Below are positions 25,247 through 33,851 of a DNA stretch of 64,000 nt, in pieces. The position numbers and the translations under genes were made by a program. A model generated the notes under the pieces. It was not told the origin of the DNA and did no database searches. It saw only the letters and a program-made list of their open reading frames with translations. Numbering within the stretch: the first letter of the stretch is position 1; the number at the start of each line of letters is the position of its first letter. Source of the stretch: Limnohabitans lacus (GTDB taxonomy: Bacteria > Pseudomonadota > Gammaproteobacteria > Burkholderiales > Burkholderiaceae_C); contig NZ_JASGBH010000002.1 of assembly GCF_030053395.1 (NCBI RefSeq), forward strand, positions 344,625 to 408,624. Direction: 5' to 3'.

Positions 25247-27337
25247 ATGAATACCGTTTCTTCGACCCCTGTCCCCTACGTCCCCCAGATCCGTCTGTAC
25301 CAAAACTGGCTGCGCGACCAGCGTGGCCTCAGCTTTGAAAAGTACAACGACCTTTGGAAATGGTCGGTCAGTGATCTTGAAGGCTTTTGGCAAAGCATTT
25401 GGGACTATTTTGAGATGGCGTCCCCCACGCCGCACAAGGCCGCTTTGTCCAAAAACGCCATGCCCGGCGCGATTTGGTTCGACGGCGCCAAGACCAATTA
25501 CGCCCACCAGGTGCTGCGCCATGTGCAAGCGGCCCATGCGGCCGGTTTTCAGGCGGTCATCAGCCACAACGAAAAAGGCCTGCGCCGCGAGATGAGCTGG
25601 CCCGAATTGCGCCGCCAGGTGGCCGCCTTGGCCCTGCACTTGCAGGCGCAAGGCGTGCAGCCCGGCGACCGCGTGGCCGCCTATTTGCCCAACATCCCCG
25701 AGGCCATGGTGGCCTTTTTGGCCACCGTCAGCGTGGGTGGCGTGTGGAGCATCTGCGCGCCCGACATGGGCACCAACGCCGTGCTCGACCGTTTCAAACA
25801 AATCGAGCCCAAGGTGCTGATCGCGGTGGACGGCGTCAGCTACGGCGGCCGCGACTTTGACCGCATGGCCGTGGTGCAGGAACTCAAAGACGCCCTGCCC
25901 AGCGTGCAGCACGTCATCGTCCACGACAACCTGGGCACGGTGGACATTGCGGGTTGCGATGTGGGCGCCAGCGCGCCCCTGTCGGTCATCACTGCGCGGG
26001 ACGATGCCCAGGTGCAGGCTTTTGAGCCCCTGTGGTTGCCCTTTGACCACCCGCTGTGGATTGTTTATTCCAGCGGCACCACTGGCTTGCCCAAACCCAT
26101 CGTGCACGGCCACGGCGGCACCGTGATCGTGGCGCTGGCCAACAAAATTTTGCACAACGATGTGGGTTGTAGCTACCACCCCAACAGCTGGGGCGAGCGC
26201 TTCCACTGGTACAGCTCCACCGGCTGGGTCATGTGGAACGCGCAGGTGGCGGGTCTGCTCAACGGCGTGACCTGCGTGATCTACGACGGCAACCCCGGCG
26301 GCACCAAGGACAACCCCGACTGGGGCATTTTGTGGCGCATGGCCGCTGAAGAAAAAGTCACTTTCTTTGGCGCAGGTGCAGCCTTTTTTGCCAACTGCCA
26401 AAAGGCCGGGCTCGACATTTCCCGCTGCGGCGATTTGTCGCGGGTGCGGGCCTTGGGCACCACCGGCTCGCCCTTGTCGCCCGAGACGCAAAGCTGGGGC
26501 ACCGAGCAGTTCAAAAAAATCGGCACCGACATCTGGTGGTGCAACATCTCGGGTGGCACCGACTTTGCCGGCGCTTTTGTGGGTGGCCACCGCGAATTGC
26601 CGCAAGAGCCTGGCGTCATGCAATGCCGCATGCTGGGCGCAGCCGTCGAGTCGTGGAACGAAACCGGTGAGCCGGTCAAAGGCGAGGTCGGCGAGCTGGT
26701 CTGCACCCAGCCGATCCCGTCCATGCCCCTGTTCTTTTGGGGCGACAAGGACAACGCACGCTACCTGTCGAGCTACTTTGAGATGTACCCCGCAGGCCAT
26801 GGCCGCCAGCCCGGTGGCGGCGACGGCCCGGCCAGCATGGGCGGCGTTTGGCGCCACGGCGATTGGCTGCGCATTGGCAATGCCCAAGGCGCGGGCGAAG
26901 GCTGCGTGATCTTTGGCCGCAGCGACGCCACCATCAACCGCTACGGCCTGCGCATGGGCACCAGCGAGCTGTACAGCGCTGTCGAAGCCTTGCCCGAAGT
27001 GATGGACTCGATGGTCGTGGACCTGGAGTACCTGGGCAAAGAAAGCTATATGCCGCTGTTTGTGGTGCTGCGCCCCGGCACGGCCTTGGACGATGCGCTC
27101 AAGGCCAAGCTCAACAACGCCATCAAGGTGGCGCTCAGTCCGCGCTTCATCCCGAACGAAATCTTCCAAGTTGCCGAAATTCCGCGCACCCTGTCGGGCA
27201 AAAAGCAGGAGCTGCCGATCAAAAAACTCATGCTCGGCCAGCCGCTTGAAAAGGTGGTCAACAAAGACGCCATGGCCAACCCCGCCTGCCTGGATTGGTA
27301 TGTGGATTTGGCCAAGCAACATTTGGCCAAGGCTTGA
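25247..27337 (+). CDS. aacS: Acetoacetyl-CoA synthetase
   Basis: A 696-residue adenylate-forming enzyme that activates acetoacetate to acetoacetyl-CoA. The N-terminus has the AacS signature LWKWSVSDLEGFWQSIWDYF. The AMP-binding motif YSSGTTGLPKPIVHGHGG is central, and GRSDATINRYGLRMGTSE and LSGKKQELPIKKL (catalytic Lys region) are near the C-terminus. The length is slightly above the usual 650-680 because of an insert near residues 505-525 (GHGRQPGGGDGPASMG). Three enzymes in this window touch acetoacetyl or acrylyl units: this one, BKACE and AcuI. Confidence 0.93.
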   Translation: MNTVSSTPVPYVPQIRLYQNWLRDQRGLSFEKYNDLWKWSVSDLEGFWQSIWDYFEMASPTPHKAALSKNAMPGAIWFDGAKTNYAHQVLRHVQAAHAAGFQAVISHNEKGLRREMSWPELRRQVAALALHLQAQGVQPGDRVAAYLPNIPEAMVAFLATVSVGGVWSICAPDMGTNAVLDRFKQIEPKVLIAVDGVSYGGRDFDRMAVVQELKDALPSVQHVIVHDNLGTVDIAGCDVGASAPLSVITARDDAQVQAFEPLWLPFDHPLWIVYSSGTTGLPKPIVHGHGGTVIVALANKILHNDVGCSYHPNSWGERFHWYSSTGWVMWNAQVAGLLNGVTCVIYDGNPGGTKDNPDWGILWRMAAEEKVTFFGAGAAFFANCQKAGLDISRCGDLSRVRALGTTGSPLSPETQSWGTEQFKKIGTDIWWCNISGGTDFAGAFVGGHRELPQEPGVMQCRMLGAAVESWNETGEPVKGEVGELVCTQPIPSMPLFFWGDKDNARYLSSYFEMYPAGHGRQPGGGDGPASMGGVWRHGDWLRIGNAQGAGEGCVIFGRSDATINRYGLRMGTSELYSAVEALPEVMDSMVVDLEYLGKESYMPLFVVLRPGTALDDALKAKLNNAIKVALSPRFIPNEIFQVAEIPRTLSGKKQELPIKKLMLGQPLEKVVNKDAMANPACLDWYVDLAKQHLAKA

Positions 27338-27348
27338 GGAACGGGCGC

Positions 27349-27708
27349 ATGAAGGACGACGGCATGAGCGGCGACAAACTGCTGGAGCACAGCACCTTCT
27401 CTGAAAAAAGTTTTTGGGACAAGCTCAAAAACTTTGCCAAAGCCGCAGGCCAAGACGTGGTCGAGCGGGCGCTGTGCCTGTTTTATGCCGCGCAAAAACC
27501 CGACACCCCGCTGTGGGCCAAGACCGTCATTTATGGCGCTTTGACCTACTTCATCTCGCCCCTCGACGCGGTGCCCGACATCACGCCGGTGCTGGGCTAC
27601 TCGGACGACCTCGGGGTGTTGGTGTCTGCGGTGCTCACCGTGGCCATGTACGTGACCGACGATGTTCGCCAGCAGGCCCGCGACAAAGTGAGTGCCTGGT
27701 TGGCATGA
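27349..27708 (+). CDS. DUF1232 (YkvA-like) membrane protein
   Basis: A 119-residue protein with the DUF1232 core (KTVIYGALTYFISPLDAVPDITPVLGYSDDLGVL, seen in pieces such as YFISPLDAVPDITPVLGYSD). Function unknown; family members are often near membrane or dispersal genes. The ATG at 27349 is 11 bp after the aacS stop; an in-frame internal ATG at 27364 is possible. It overlaps or abuts the amidohydrolase gene, giving an aacS-DUF1232-amidohydrolase-esterase run on the plus strand. Confidence 0.88.
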   Translation: MKDDGMSGDKLLEHSTFSEKSFWDKLKNFAKAAGQDVVERALCLFYAAQKPDTPLWAKTVIYGALTYFISPLDAVPDITPVLGYSDDLGVLVSAVLTVAMYVTDDVRQQARDKVSAWLA

Positions 27709-27711
27709 TGG

Positions 27712-28605
27712 ATGGGTCTGGCCCTCAAGGCTTGGTCTGGCGTGATGCCCGAACACCACAAGCCACCTTCTGACGGGCGCCGCATGGCCATCTTTGACGA
27801 ACGCAAGATCGATTCGCACTGCCACGTGCTGGACCCCCAGCGCTTTCCGTATGCACCCGATGTGGGCTACCGCCCTGCCGGGCAAGAGATGGGCGATGCC
27901 CGCTACTTTCTGGAAGTCATGGCTTGCCACGGCGTGGCGCACGCCCTGCTGGTGGGACCCAACTCGGGCTATGGCACCGACAACCGCTGCCTGCTGGACG
28001 CCATCGCCATGGGCCAAGGCCGCTACAAAGGCATCGCCGTGGTGCCCAACGACTGTCCGCTGGAGACCCTGGCCGATCTGAAATCACGCGGTGTCATCGG
28101 CATCGCCTTCAACCCGGCCCTGCATGGTTTTGGACATTACGCCGACATCGAGCCTTTGCTCATGCGCCTGAAAGCGCTGGACCTGTGGGCGCAATTCCAG
28201 GTCGAAAAAGACCTGTTGCTTGACTTCATGCCCATGCTGGAGCGCGTCGGCGGCAAGATGATGTTTGACCACTGCGGTCGCCCCACGCTGGACCAGGACA
28301 TGCAGCAAGCGGGGTTTCAGACCCTGCTGGCGCTGGGCCGCGAAGGCCGCGCAGTCGTCAAGATTTCCGGCTACGCCAAATTCTCGCAAGCGGGTTTCCC
28401 GTTCCCCGATGTGCGCCCGTATGCCGATGCCCTGGTGCACAACTTCGGCGTTCACCAATGCGTGTGGGCGTCTGACTGGCCCTACCTCAAAGCACCGTAC
28501 CGGCTGGACTACGGCCCCATGCTCAAGGTGTTTGAGTCGCAGTTTTCACCGGCCGAACGTGCCGCCATCTTGTGGGATTCCCCCAAGCGGCATTTCGGGT
28601 TTTAA
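27712..28605 (+). CDS. Amidohydrolase (COG3618, 2-pyrone-4,6-dicarboxylate lactonase-like)
   Basis: A 297-residue TIM-barrel metal-dependent hydrolase. IDSHCHVLDPQRFPY gives the HxH metal motif. Later strands carry GVIGIAFNP, MMFDHCGRP and VWASDWPYLK, the conserved histidine and aspartate positions of the amidohydrolase-2 / LigI-like family. Relatives open lactones or hydrolyse ring-cleavage products; the substrate is not known. Starts at 27712, 27748 or 27784 are all in frame; 27784 (MAIFDERKIDSH) fits the family best, 27712 is listed as the longest. Confidence 0.85.
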   Translation: MGLALKAWSGVMPEHHKPPSDGRRMAIFDERKIDSHCHVLDPQRFPYAPDVGYRPAGQEMGDARYFLEVMACHGVAHALLVGPNSGYGTDNRCLLDAIAMGQGRYKGIAVVPNDCPLETLADLKSRGVIGIAFNPALHGFGHYADIEPLLMRLKALDLWAQFQVEKDLLLDFMPMLERVGGKMMFDHCGRPTLDQDMQQAGFQTLLALGREGRAVVKISGYAKFSQAGFPFPDVRPYADALVHNFGVHQCVWASDWPYLKAPYRLDYGPMLKVFESQFSPAERAAILWDSPKRHFGF

Positions 28606-28625
28606 GCCTTGTTGGAGTGTTCACC

Positions 28626-29579
28626 ATGCGTGCTGTCCTGACGGTCATCCTTGCTGCGGGCCTTGTCGGCTGCGCTGGCCTGCCCACGTCCAAAACCGCC
28701 GAAGTCCCCTCGGCCGTCCCGGCCCCAATCGCTGCTGAACTGCTCAAAATTGGCCCCGTCGTGGCGCCGCCACCGACCGAAAAACTCTACGCCCCGCTGG
28801 CCGAGCGCGAGCCCTATGCCGGCGTCAAGGTGCGTCGTGATGTGCGCTATGGCAGCGACGCCCGTCACCTGCTCGATGTGTTCACCCCCGACAAACCCCA
28901 GGCGAACCAGCCCGTGCTGGTGTTTGTGCACGGCGGCGCCTTCATGCGCGGCGAGCGCCGCACCGGCGACAGCCCGTTTTACGACAACATCATGCTGTGG
29001 GCCGTGCGCCAAGGCATGGTGGGTGTCAACATGACCTACCGCTTGGCCCCGGCCAACCCTTGGCCTGCTGCGCAGCTCGACATCCAGTCGGCCCTGAGAT
29101 GGGTGCGCGAAAACATCGCTGCCAGCGGCGGCAACCCCCAGCGCATCATCTTGATGGGCCACTCGGCCGGCGCCGCGCATGTGGCGCAGTACGTGGGGCA
29201 TCCGCAATTCCATGTCGTGCCCGGCTCGGGCTTGGCGGGTGCGGTGCTGCTGTCAGGCCTCTTTGACCCGGTCACGGCCGAGTCCAACCCGCCCCTGCAA
29301 GCCTACTTTGGCAAAGACACCGCCCAGTACCCCGCCCGCTCGGCCGTGCCCGGCTTGGTGGCGGCCAAAGTGCCTTTGCTGCTGGCCTATGCCGAGCTGG
29401 ACCCGCCCGACTTTCACCGCCAAAGCGAACAACTCAACTCCGCCCTTTGCCAAGCCGGCCAATGCCCTGGCCTTTACAAACTCATGGGCCACAGCCACAT
29501 GTCCGAGATCTATTCGATCAACAGCGCGGACAACACGGTGACCGGCTTGATGAAGCAGTTGGTGGACCGGGTGCGTTGA
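28626..29579 (+). CDS. Lipoprotein alpha/beta-hydrolase (HSL-type esterase/lipase)
   Basis: A 317-residue esterase. A lipoprotein signal MRAVLTVILAAGLVGCAG ends in the lipobox LVGC, so the protein is probably anchored in the envelope. The oxyanion-hole HGGAFMRGE and nucleophile elbow GHSAGAAH (Ser) are clear. Asp lies in YAELDPPDF and His in MGHSHMSEI, giving an HSL-like triad. Substrate unknown. The ATG at 28626 is chosen because it opens the signal peptide directly. Last gene of the aacS run. Confidence 0.9.
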   Translation: MRAVLTVILAAGLVGCAGLPTSKTAEVPSAVPAPIAAELLKIGPVVAPPPTEKLYAPLAEREPYAGVKVRRDVRYGSDARHLLDVFTPDKPQANQPVLVFVHGGAFMRGERRTGDSPFYDNIMLWAVRQGMVGVNMTYRLAPANPWPAAQLDIQSALRWVRENIAASGGNPQRIILMGHSAGAAHVAQYVGHPQFHVVPGSGLAGAVLLSGLFDPVTAESNPPLQAYFGKDTAQYPARSAVPGLVAAKVPLLLAYAELDPPDFHRQSEQLNSALCQAGQCPGLYKLMGHSHMSEIYSINSADNTVTGLMKQLVDRVR

Positions 29580-29705
29580 GTTGCGCCGCCTTTGTGCGGC
29601 CAAAGGGCTGCGACCGGCCTATTTCAAAACCATTCAACAATTTTTCTAAAATTTGTCTAATTTTCAGAAAATTCTCTGAGTGACAACGGTTTAAATACCC
29701 CCTAC

Positions 29706-29738
29706 CATTGAAATATCTATTCAGATATTCATTCAATG
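29706..29738. promoter_or_regulatory. Nested inverted repeats over the start of the HipA-like gene
   Basis: An inner repeat AATATCT-ATTC-AGATATT (29712-29729) sits inside an outer pair CATTGAA (29706-29712) / TTCAATG (29732-29738). The outer right arm contains the start codon (ATG 29736). The segment is in an AT-rich stretch of about 130 bp unlike its GC-rich surroundings. An autoregulatory operator is the natural reading, since the encoded protein has its own helix-turn-helix; an RNA hairpin masking the start is the alternative. Confidence 0.55.
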
Positions 29739-31067
29739 AGCACCCCTGACACCCTGATCGCCGCTTTGCGGCGCCACAACGGCCACGCCAGCAGCCCCGA
29801 ACTGCAGGCGCAACTGGGTGTGAGTCAGCCGACGGTCTCGCGCTTGCTGGCCCCCTTGCTGGCCTCCGGCCAAGTGGTCAAGGTGGGGGCTGCCCGGGCG
29901 CAGCGCTACCTGCTGCCGCGCGATGTGCCCGGCGTGGGCCGACAGGTGCTCATCCACCAGCTGCAAGCCGATGGTGAACTGCAGCGTTTTGGCACGCTCT
30001 ATCCACTGGCCGGTGGCGGCTTTTGGATGGACGAAGCCGACAAGGCCCACGGCCAAAGTGCTTTTCACGCCAGCCTGCCTTGGTTCTTGATGGACACGCG
30101 TCCGCAAGGTTTTCTGGGTCGTGCCTTTGCGCAAGCCCATGCCGAGCTGGCCTTGCCCCCCCATTTGGCCCACTGGACCGATGACCACATCCTGCTGGCG
30201 CTGGTGCGTGCGGGTGAAGACCTGCTGGGCAACTTGCTGGTGGGCGCGGCTTCGTTGGACCGTTATCTGGCCTTGCCGCCCAAGCGCAGCGCAGCGCCGG
30301 TGGTGATGGACCCAGCGCAGGATTACCCCCGTCTGGCATTGCAAGCCTTGGGCAGTGCGGCGCCAGGTTCGAGCGCAGGCGGCGAGCAGCCCAAGTTCTG
30401 CGCTGTGGTGCAAGGTGTGCCCGTGCTGGTCAAGTTCTCCCCCGCAGGCGACGCCCCGGCCGACCAGCGCTGGCGCGATTTGCTGGTGTGTGAGGCCTTG
30501 GCCTTGCAAACGCTGCAAGCCGCAGGCATTGCTGCCGCGCAGTCCGACATCGTGCAGGCCGCAGGCCGTGTGTTTTTGCAAAGCCGCCGCTTTGACCGCA
30601 CGCCCTTGGGCCGCGTGGGCATGGTGTCTTTGGAGATGTACGACGCGCACTACATCGGCATAGGCTCTCAGTGGGCGGCCACCGCCATGCAGACCGGTCG
30701 CGCCGGTGCCGAAAGCCTGAGCGCTGCCGACATCGAGACCTTGTGCCTGCTCGACGCCTTTGGCGCCCTGATCGCCAACACCGACCGCCACCACGGCAAT
30801 GTCTCGCTGCTGTTGCACCAGCACCGCTGGCAACTGGCCCCTGCCTACGACATGCTGCCCATGTTTTATGCCCCAGTCGCGGGTGAAGTGGTCGAGCGCG
30901 ACTGGTTCAGCCAATTGCCACGCCCCAATGCCCATACCCTGAGCGTCTGGCCGCAAGCGAAGGCGCTGGCTATGCAGTTTTGGCAAAGGGCGGCGGAGGA
31001 TGCGCGGATCGGTGACGAGTTCCGAGCGGTGGCGCGGGCCAATGTGACGATGGTGCAGGGGCTCTGA
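29736..31067 (+). CDS. yjjJ: HipA-family toxin kinase with fused N-terminal HTH (YjjJ/HipH-like)
   Basis: A 443-residue protein. A winged HTH occupies about residues 1-65 (SSPELQAQLGVSQPTVSRLL). The HipA kinase core follows, with a glycine-rich loop SSAGGEQPKF, the catalytic NTDRHHGN and the metal-binding AYDMLPM. This matches the stand-alone YjjJ/HipH group, where the DNA-binding part is built into the toxin and no separate HipB is needed; no HipB gene is adjacent. HipA kinases of other bacteria phosphorylate aminoacyl-tRNA synthetases. The start at 29736 lies in inverted repeats. Confidence 0.88.
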   Translation: MSTPDTLIAALRRHNGHASSPELQAQLGVSQPTVSRLLAPLLASGQVVKVGAARAQRYLLPRDVPGVGRQVLIHQLQADGELQRFGTLYPLAGGGFWMDEADKAHGQSAFHASLPWFLMDTRPQGFLGRAFAQAHAELALPPHLAHWTDDHILLALVRAGEDLLGNLLVGAASLDRYLALPPKRSAAPVVMDPAQDYPRLALQALGSAAPGSSAGGEQPKFCAVVQGVPVLVKFSPAGDAPADQRWRDLLVCEALALQTLQAAGIAAAQSDIVQAAGRVFLQSRRFDRTPLGRVGMVSLEMYDAHYIGIGSQWAATAMQTGRAGAESLSAADIETLCLLDAFGALIANTDRHHGNVSLLLHQHRWQLAPAYDMLPMFYAPVAGEVVERDWFSQLPRPNAHTLSVWPQAKALAMQFWQRAAEDARIGDEFRAVARANVTMVQGL

Positions 31068-31087
31068 GCTCAACGCGGCACAAACAA

Positions 31088-31120
31088 AAACGGCGTGCCG
31101 CTCTCGCGTGCACGCCGTTT
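31088..31120. terminator. Bidirectional terminator between yjjJ-like gene and dapD
   Basis: AAACGGCGTGC and GCACGCCGTTT form an 11-bp stem with an 11-base loop between convergent stops at 31067 and 31143; short A/T runs flank both sides. Confidence 0.85.
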
Positions 31121-31142
31121 CCTTTTGACAGGTCCCAAATAA

Positions 31143-32120
31143 TCAGTTCTTGTGCAACTCAGCGTTGAGTTCGCCCCAGCTCTTGTTGCGCGGAATGGCG
31201 TGCAAGGCGCCCGACTGTGAATCGCGGCGGAACAGGATGCCGTTTTTGCCGGACAGCTCTTTGGCTTTCATCAGGCTGCCATCGGGCAACTGCACGCGGC
31301 TGCCGCCGGTGATGTAGCAGCCGGCCTCGACCACGCAGTCGTCGCCCAGCGAAATGCCGATGCCCGCGTTGGCGCCCAGCAAGCAGCGCTTGCCGACCTT
31401 GATGACCTCTTTGCCGCCACCGGACAGCGTGCCCATGATGGACGCGCCGCCGCCGATGTCGCTGGCGTCATCGACCACCACGCCCGCGCTGATGCGGCCT
31501 TCGACCATGCTCGCGCCCAAGGTGCCCGCGTTGAAGTTGCAAAAGCCTTCGTGCATCACGGTGGTGCCGCTGGCCAGGTGAGCGCCCAGGCGCACGCGGT
31601 CGGCGTTGGCAATGCGCACGCCCGACGGGATCACGTAGTCGGTCATCTGTGGGAACTTGTCCACGCCTTTGACTTCCAGCACACGGCCTGTGGCGCGGGC
31701 CTTCAGGCGGGCGGCGGGCACGTCGGCCACGGCGCAAGGGCCAAAGTTGGTCCAAGCCACATTGGCCAGCAGGCCGAAGATGCCGGCCACGTTGGCGCCG
31801 TGCGGCTGCACCAAGCGGTGGCTCAGCAGGTGCAAGCGCAGGTAGGCGTCGTGCGTGTCGGCAGGCGCGTCGGCCAGCGACTTGATTTCGGTGCGCACAG
31901 CCACCACGGTGGTGCCGCGCACAGCGCAGGCGCTCAGGGCCTTGGCCACGTCAGCGCCCAGGGCCGCCACAGCTTCGGCTTCCGTCAGGCGAGTGCTGCC
32001 GCTGGCGGCCACATCGCCAGCCAATTCGGGGGCGGGGAACCAAGTGTCCAGCACGGTGCCGTCAGCGGCCAAGGTGGCCAGGCCTGTGGCGCGTGCGCCG
32101 GTGGTTTGGAAAGTGCTCAT
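31143..32120 (-). CDS. dapD: Tetrahydrodipicolinate N-succinyltransferase, long form
   Basis: A 325-residue acyltransferase of lysine and peptidoglycan biosynthesis, adding succinyl-CoA to tetrahydrodipicolinate. It has the long (Pseudomonas/actinobacterial-like) N-terminal domain, followed by the left-handed beta-helix with hexapeptide repeats. Recognisable stretches are [25 protein letters not shown], seen as [18 protein letters not shown], and [24 protein letters not shown]. The ATG at 32118-32120 has GGAG upstream. No other dap gene is adjacent. A terminator-like hairpin lies 20 bases before the start codon. Confidence 0.92.
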   Translation of the reverse strand: MSTFQTTGARATGLATLAADGTVLDTWFPAPELAGDVAASGSTRLTEAEAVAALGADVAKALSACAVRGTTVVAVRTEIKSLADAPADTHDAYLRLHLLSHRLVQPHGANVAGIFGLLANVAWTNFGPCAVADVPAARLKARATGRVLEVKGVDKFPQMTDYVIPSGVRIANADRVRLGAHLASGTTVMHEGFCNFNAGTLGASMVEGRISAGVVVDDASDIGGGASIMGTLSGGGKEVIKVGKRCLLGANAGIGISLGDDCVVEAGCYITGGSRVQLPDGSLMKAKELSGKNGILFRRDSQSGALHAIPRNKSWGELNAELHKN

Positions 32121-32132
32121 GTATTGCTCCGC

Positions 32133-32160
32133 AAAAGAAGGCCCGCAAAGCTGGCGGGCC
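32133..32160 (-). promoter_or_regulatory. Terminator-like hairpin in the dapD leader
   Basis: On the minus strand GGCCCGC-CAGCTTT-GCGGGCC is followed by TTCTTTT and then the dapD ribosome binding site. Only about 12 bases lie between the T-run and the start codon, too few for a promoter. The dapD transcript must therefore cross this hairpin, which makes it an attenuator candidate. It may instead be the relic terminator of the LysR pseudogene upstream. Confidence 0.5.
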
Positions 32161-32329
32161 GTTGGAAATCTGAAGGCGTGATTATCGGGGATGGCGACTC
32201 AACGCGCTCAGCCGAGGACTTGAGCGCAAAACACCACCTTAAAACTTCTGGGCGCAGCTTCTCTTGATGGGCAAGTTGAGCCGACCCATGCCAAGTTATG
32301 GGTGTCTGCAAGTCAAAGCACAAATGTCC

Positions 32330-32818
32330 CTAGCCACCCGACAAATGCAGCGCAAATGCCTGCACCTTGGCGGACTGTCGCCGTTGGGGTGGGCTAACCA
32401 AGTGGATCGGCAGCGAGGGTGCAGGCCAGTCGGGCAACAGCACTTGCAACTCGCCGTTGGCCAGCTCTTTTTCAAACAGCCAGGTGGGCGAGTAGCCAAT
32501 GCCCATGCCCGACAGCACCGAGCTGCGAATCACTTCGCTGCTGTTGGTTTGCAGGTTCCCTTGCGCACGGATGGTGACCTGTGTGCCCTCGGGCTCATGC
32601 GCTCCAGGGCCTGCCGTGAATGTCCAGGCGTTTTGTGTGGCCAGTTCCGAATAGACGATGCAGTTGTGCTGCTGCAAGTCCTGCGGCACGCGGGGCGCTT
32701 TCAGGCCTTGGGGCAATGTGTTCAGGTAGTCGTGGCTGGCCACCAACACGCGTTGGGTGGTGCCGATGCGTTTGGCCACCATCGAGCTGTCGGCCAGTTC
32801 GCCGATGCGCAAGGCGTC
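32330..32818 (-). pseudogene. LysR-type regulator, 3' remnant only
   Basis: About 160 codons encode the C-terminal effector-binding half of a LysR regulator: ALRIGELADSSMVAKRIG, VLVASHDYLNTLPQG, SGMGIGYSPTWLFEKEL, and LPIHLVSPPQRR. The HTH and first half of the effector domain are absent. Reading further upstream on the minus strand, homology stops at about 32816-32818 and a stop codon comes 12 codons later. The missing part is about 140 residues. It abuts a 3' remnant of a plus-strand transporter gene at the same point, showing a deletion. Confidence 0.85.
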
Positions 32819-33043
32819 ATTGCAGGCGCGGGAACGCTCTACACCTATTCAAAAATGGTGTCGCTGCTCGGGCCGTCGCGTGCGGCGGTGTTCCCGGCAC
32901 TGGCGCCAGGCTTGGCCGCATTGATGGCTTGGCCCGTCTTGGGCCATGTGCCAGCGCTGGCTGAGGCCATCGGCTTGCTCTTGGTCATGACGGGCTTGCT
33001 GGTGGCCGTCACAAGCGCGAGGGTGGCGGCTCAAAAAGCTTGA
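32819..33043 (+). pseudogene. EamA/DMT transporter, 3' remnant only
   Basis: About 74 codons encode the last two transmembrane helices of an EamA-type transporter: GTLYTYSKMVSLLGPSRAAVFPALAPGL, shown in part as GTLYTYSKMVSLLGPSRA, then EAIGLLLVMTGLLVAVTSAR. About 215 N-terminal residues are missing. The open frame continues to the left but there it is antisense to the LysR remnant and not transporter-like. Together with that remnant it marks a deletion through a divergent regulator-transporter pair. Confidence 0.82.
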
Positions 33044-33107
33044 GGTTCTGACCCGCCCTCAAAGGCGCGTGACAAGGGCCCCAAAGGATCTGTGGGTATG
33101 CCGGCGT

Positions 33108-33833
33108 TTAGATCGGGATTTGCGCTTGCAAACCGGTCTCATCACCCAATGAAGTCAGAACCGAATTCAGATCAGGTCCAGAAAAGTGTGGCTGCGGTGT
33201 CAAAGTCTCAAACGGCAAACCTTGCCGATTGACCCAATGCGTTGTGAAGCCAAACCAGGTCGCACCCAATGCATCCCATGCATTGCTGGAGACGAACAGA
33301 ACTTCATCCTTGTGGAGGGCAATGGTTTTTTGAACCAGCCCATAGCTTTCAGGTGATGTTTTGAACAAGCGAATCGGATCGACCGAGATGACGTGGTCTA
33401 AAACGCCTTCCATGCCTGCGCTCTGGACGGCGGAATTCAACATGTCCACGCTGCCATTGGAAAGGATGGCCGTCATCAGGCCCTTGGCCTTGATCTTTCG
33501 AAGCACCGCCAAGTTTTCTGGAAAAGGCGTGAGGTGCGCATATTGCTGCATCAGTTTTTCAAGCTGTCCAGATTCACGGTCCAGTTTCAGCCGATCCAGG
33601 GTGTATTCCAAGGACAAGCGCGTCAACTCCCAAAACGGGCGAAAGTATTGACTGCCTGAAGCACCATGTGGGTCGGACTGTGTGATCAAGCGGGTGTATT
33701 CAATCTGCTTGTCGCGCCACTTCACGGCAATGTCAGCGCCTTGTCCTGGATAAAGCGTGTCGGCCAGGACTTGGATCGAGTAAACGTCGAACAAGGTGCC
33801 GTAGGCGTCAAAAACAACGGCTTTGATGGTCAT
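33108..33833 (-). CDS. L-2-haloacid dehalogenase (HAD type II)
   Basis: A 241-residue HAD hydrolase. It has the residues of L-2-haloacid dehalogenases: the nucleophile Asp9 in VVFDAYGTLFDV (with the Tyr and Thr that follow), Arg in KWRDKQIEYTRL, Ser-Asn in LSNGS, Lys in RLFKTSPESY, and SSNAWDALG near residue 175. Such enzymes hydrolyse (S)-2-haloalkanoic acids to (R)-2-hydroxyacids. Homologues also act as general acid dehalogenases, so the substrate is inferred. It is the last gene of a four-gene minus-strand operon, 18 bp after a GST gene. Confidence 0.9.
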   Translation of the reverse strand: MTIKAVVFDAYGTLFDVYSIQVLADTLYPGQGADIAVKWRDKQIEYTRLITQSDPHGASGSQYFRPFWELTRLSLEYTLDRLKLDRESGQLEKLMQQYAHLTPFPENLAVLRKIKAKGLMTAILSNGSVDMLNSAVQSAGMEGVLDHVISVDPIRLFKTSPESYGLVQKTIALHKDEVLFVSSNAWDALGATWFGFTTHWVNRQGLPFETLTPQPHFSGPDLNSVLTSLGDETGLQAQIPI

Positions 33834-33851
33834 GGTGTTTCTCGGTGGGTA

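Noticed and set aside
25181..27322. 713-codon minus-strand open frame
   Set aside because: Antisense to aacS, which has intact adenylation motifs. The antisense product is low complexity and family-less.
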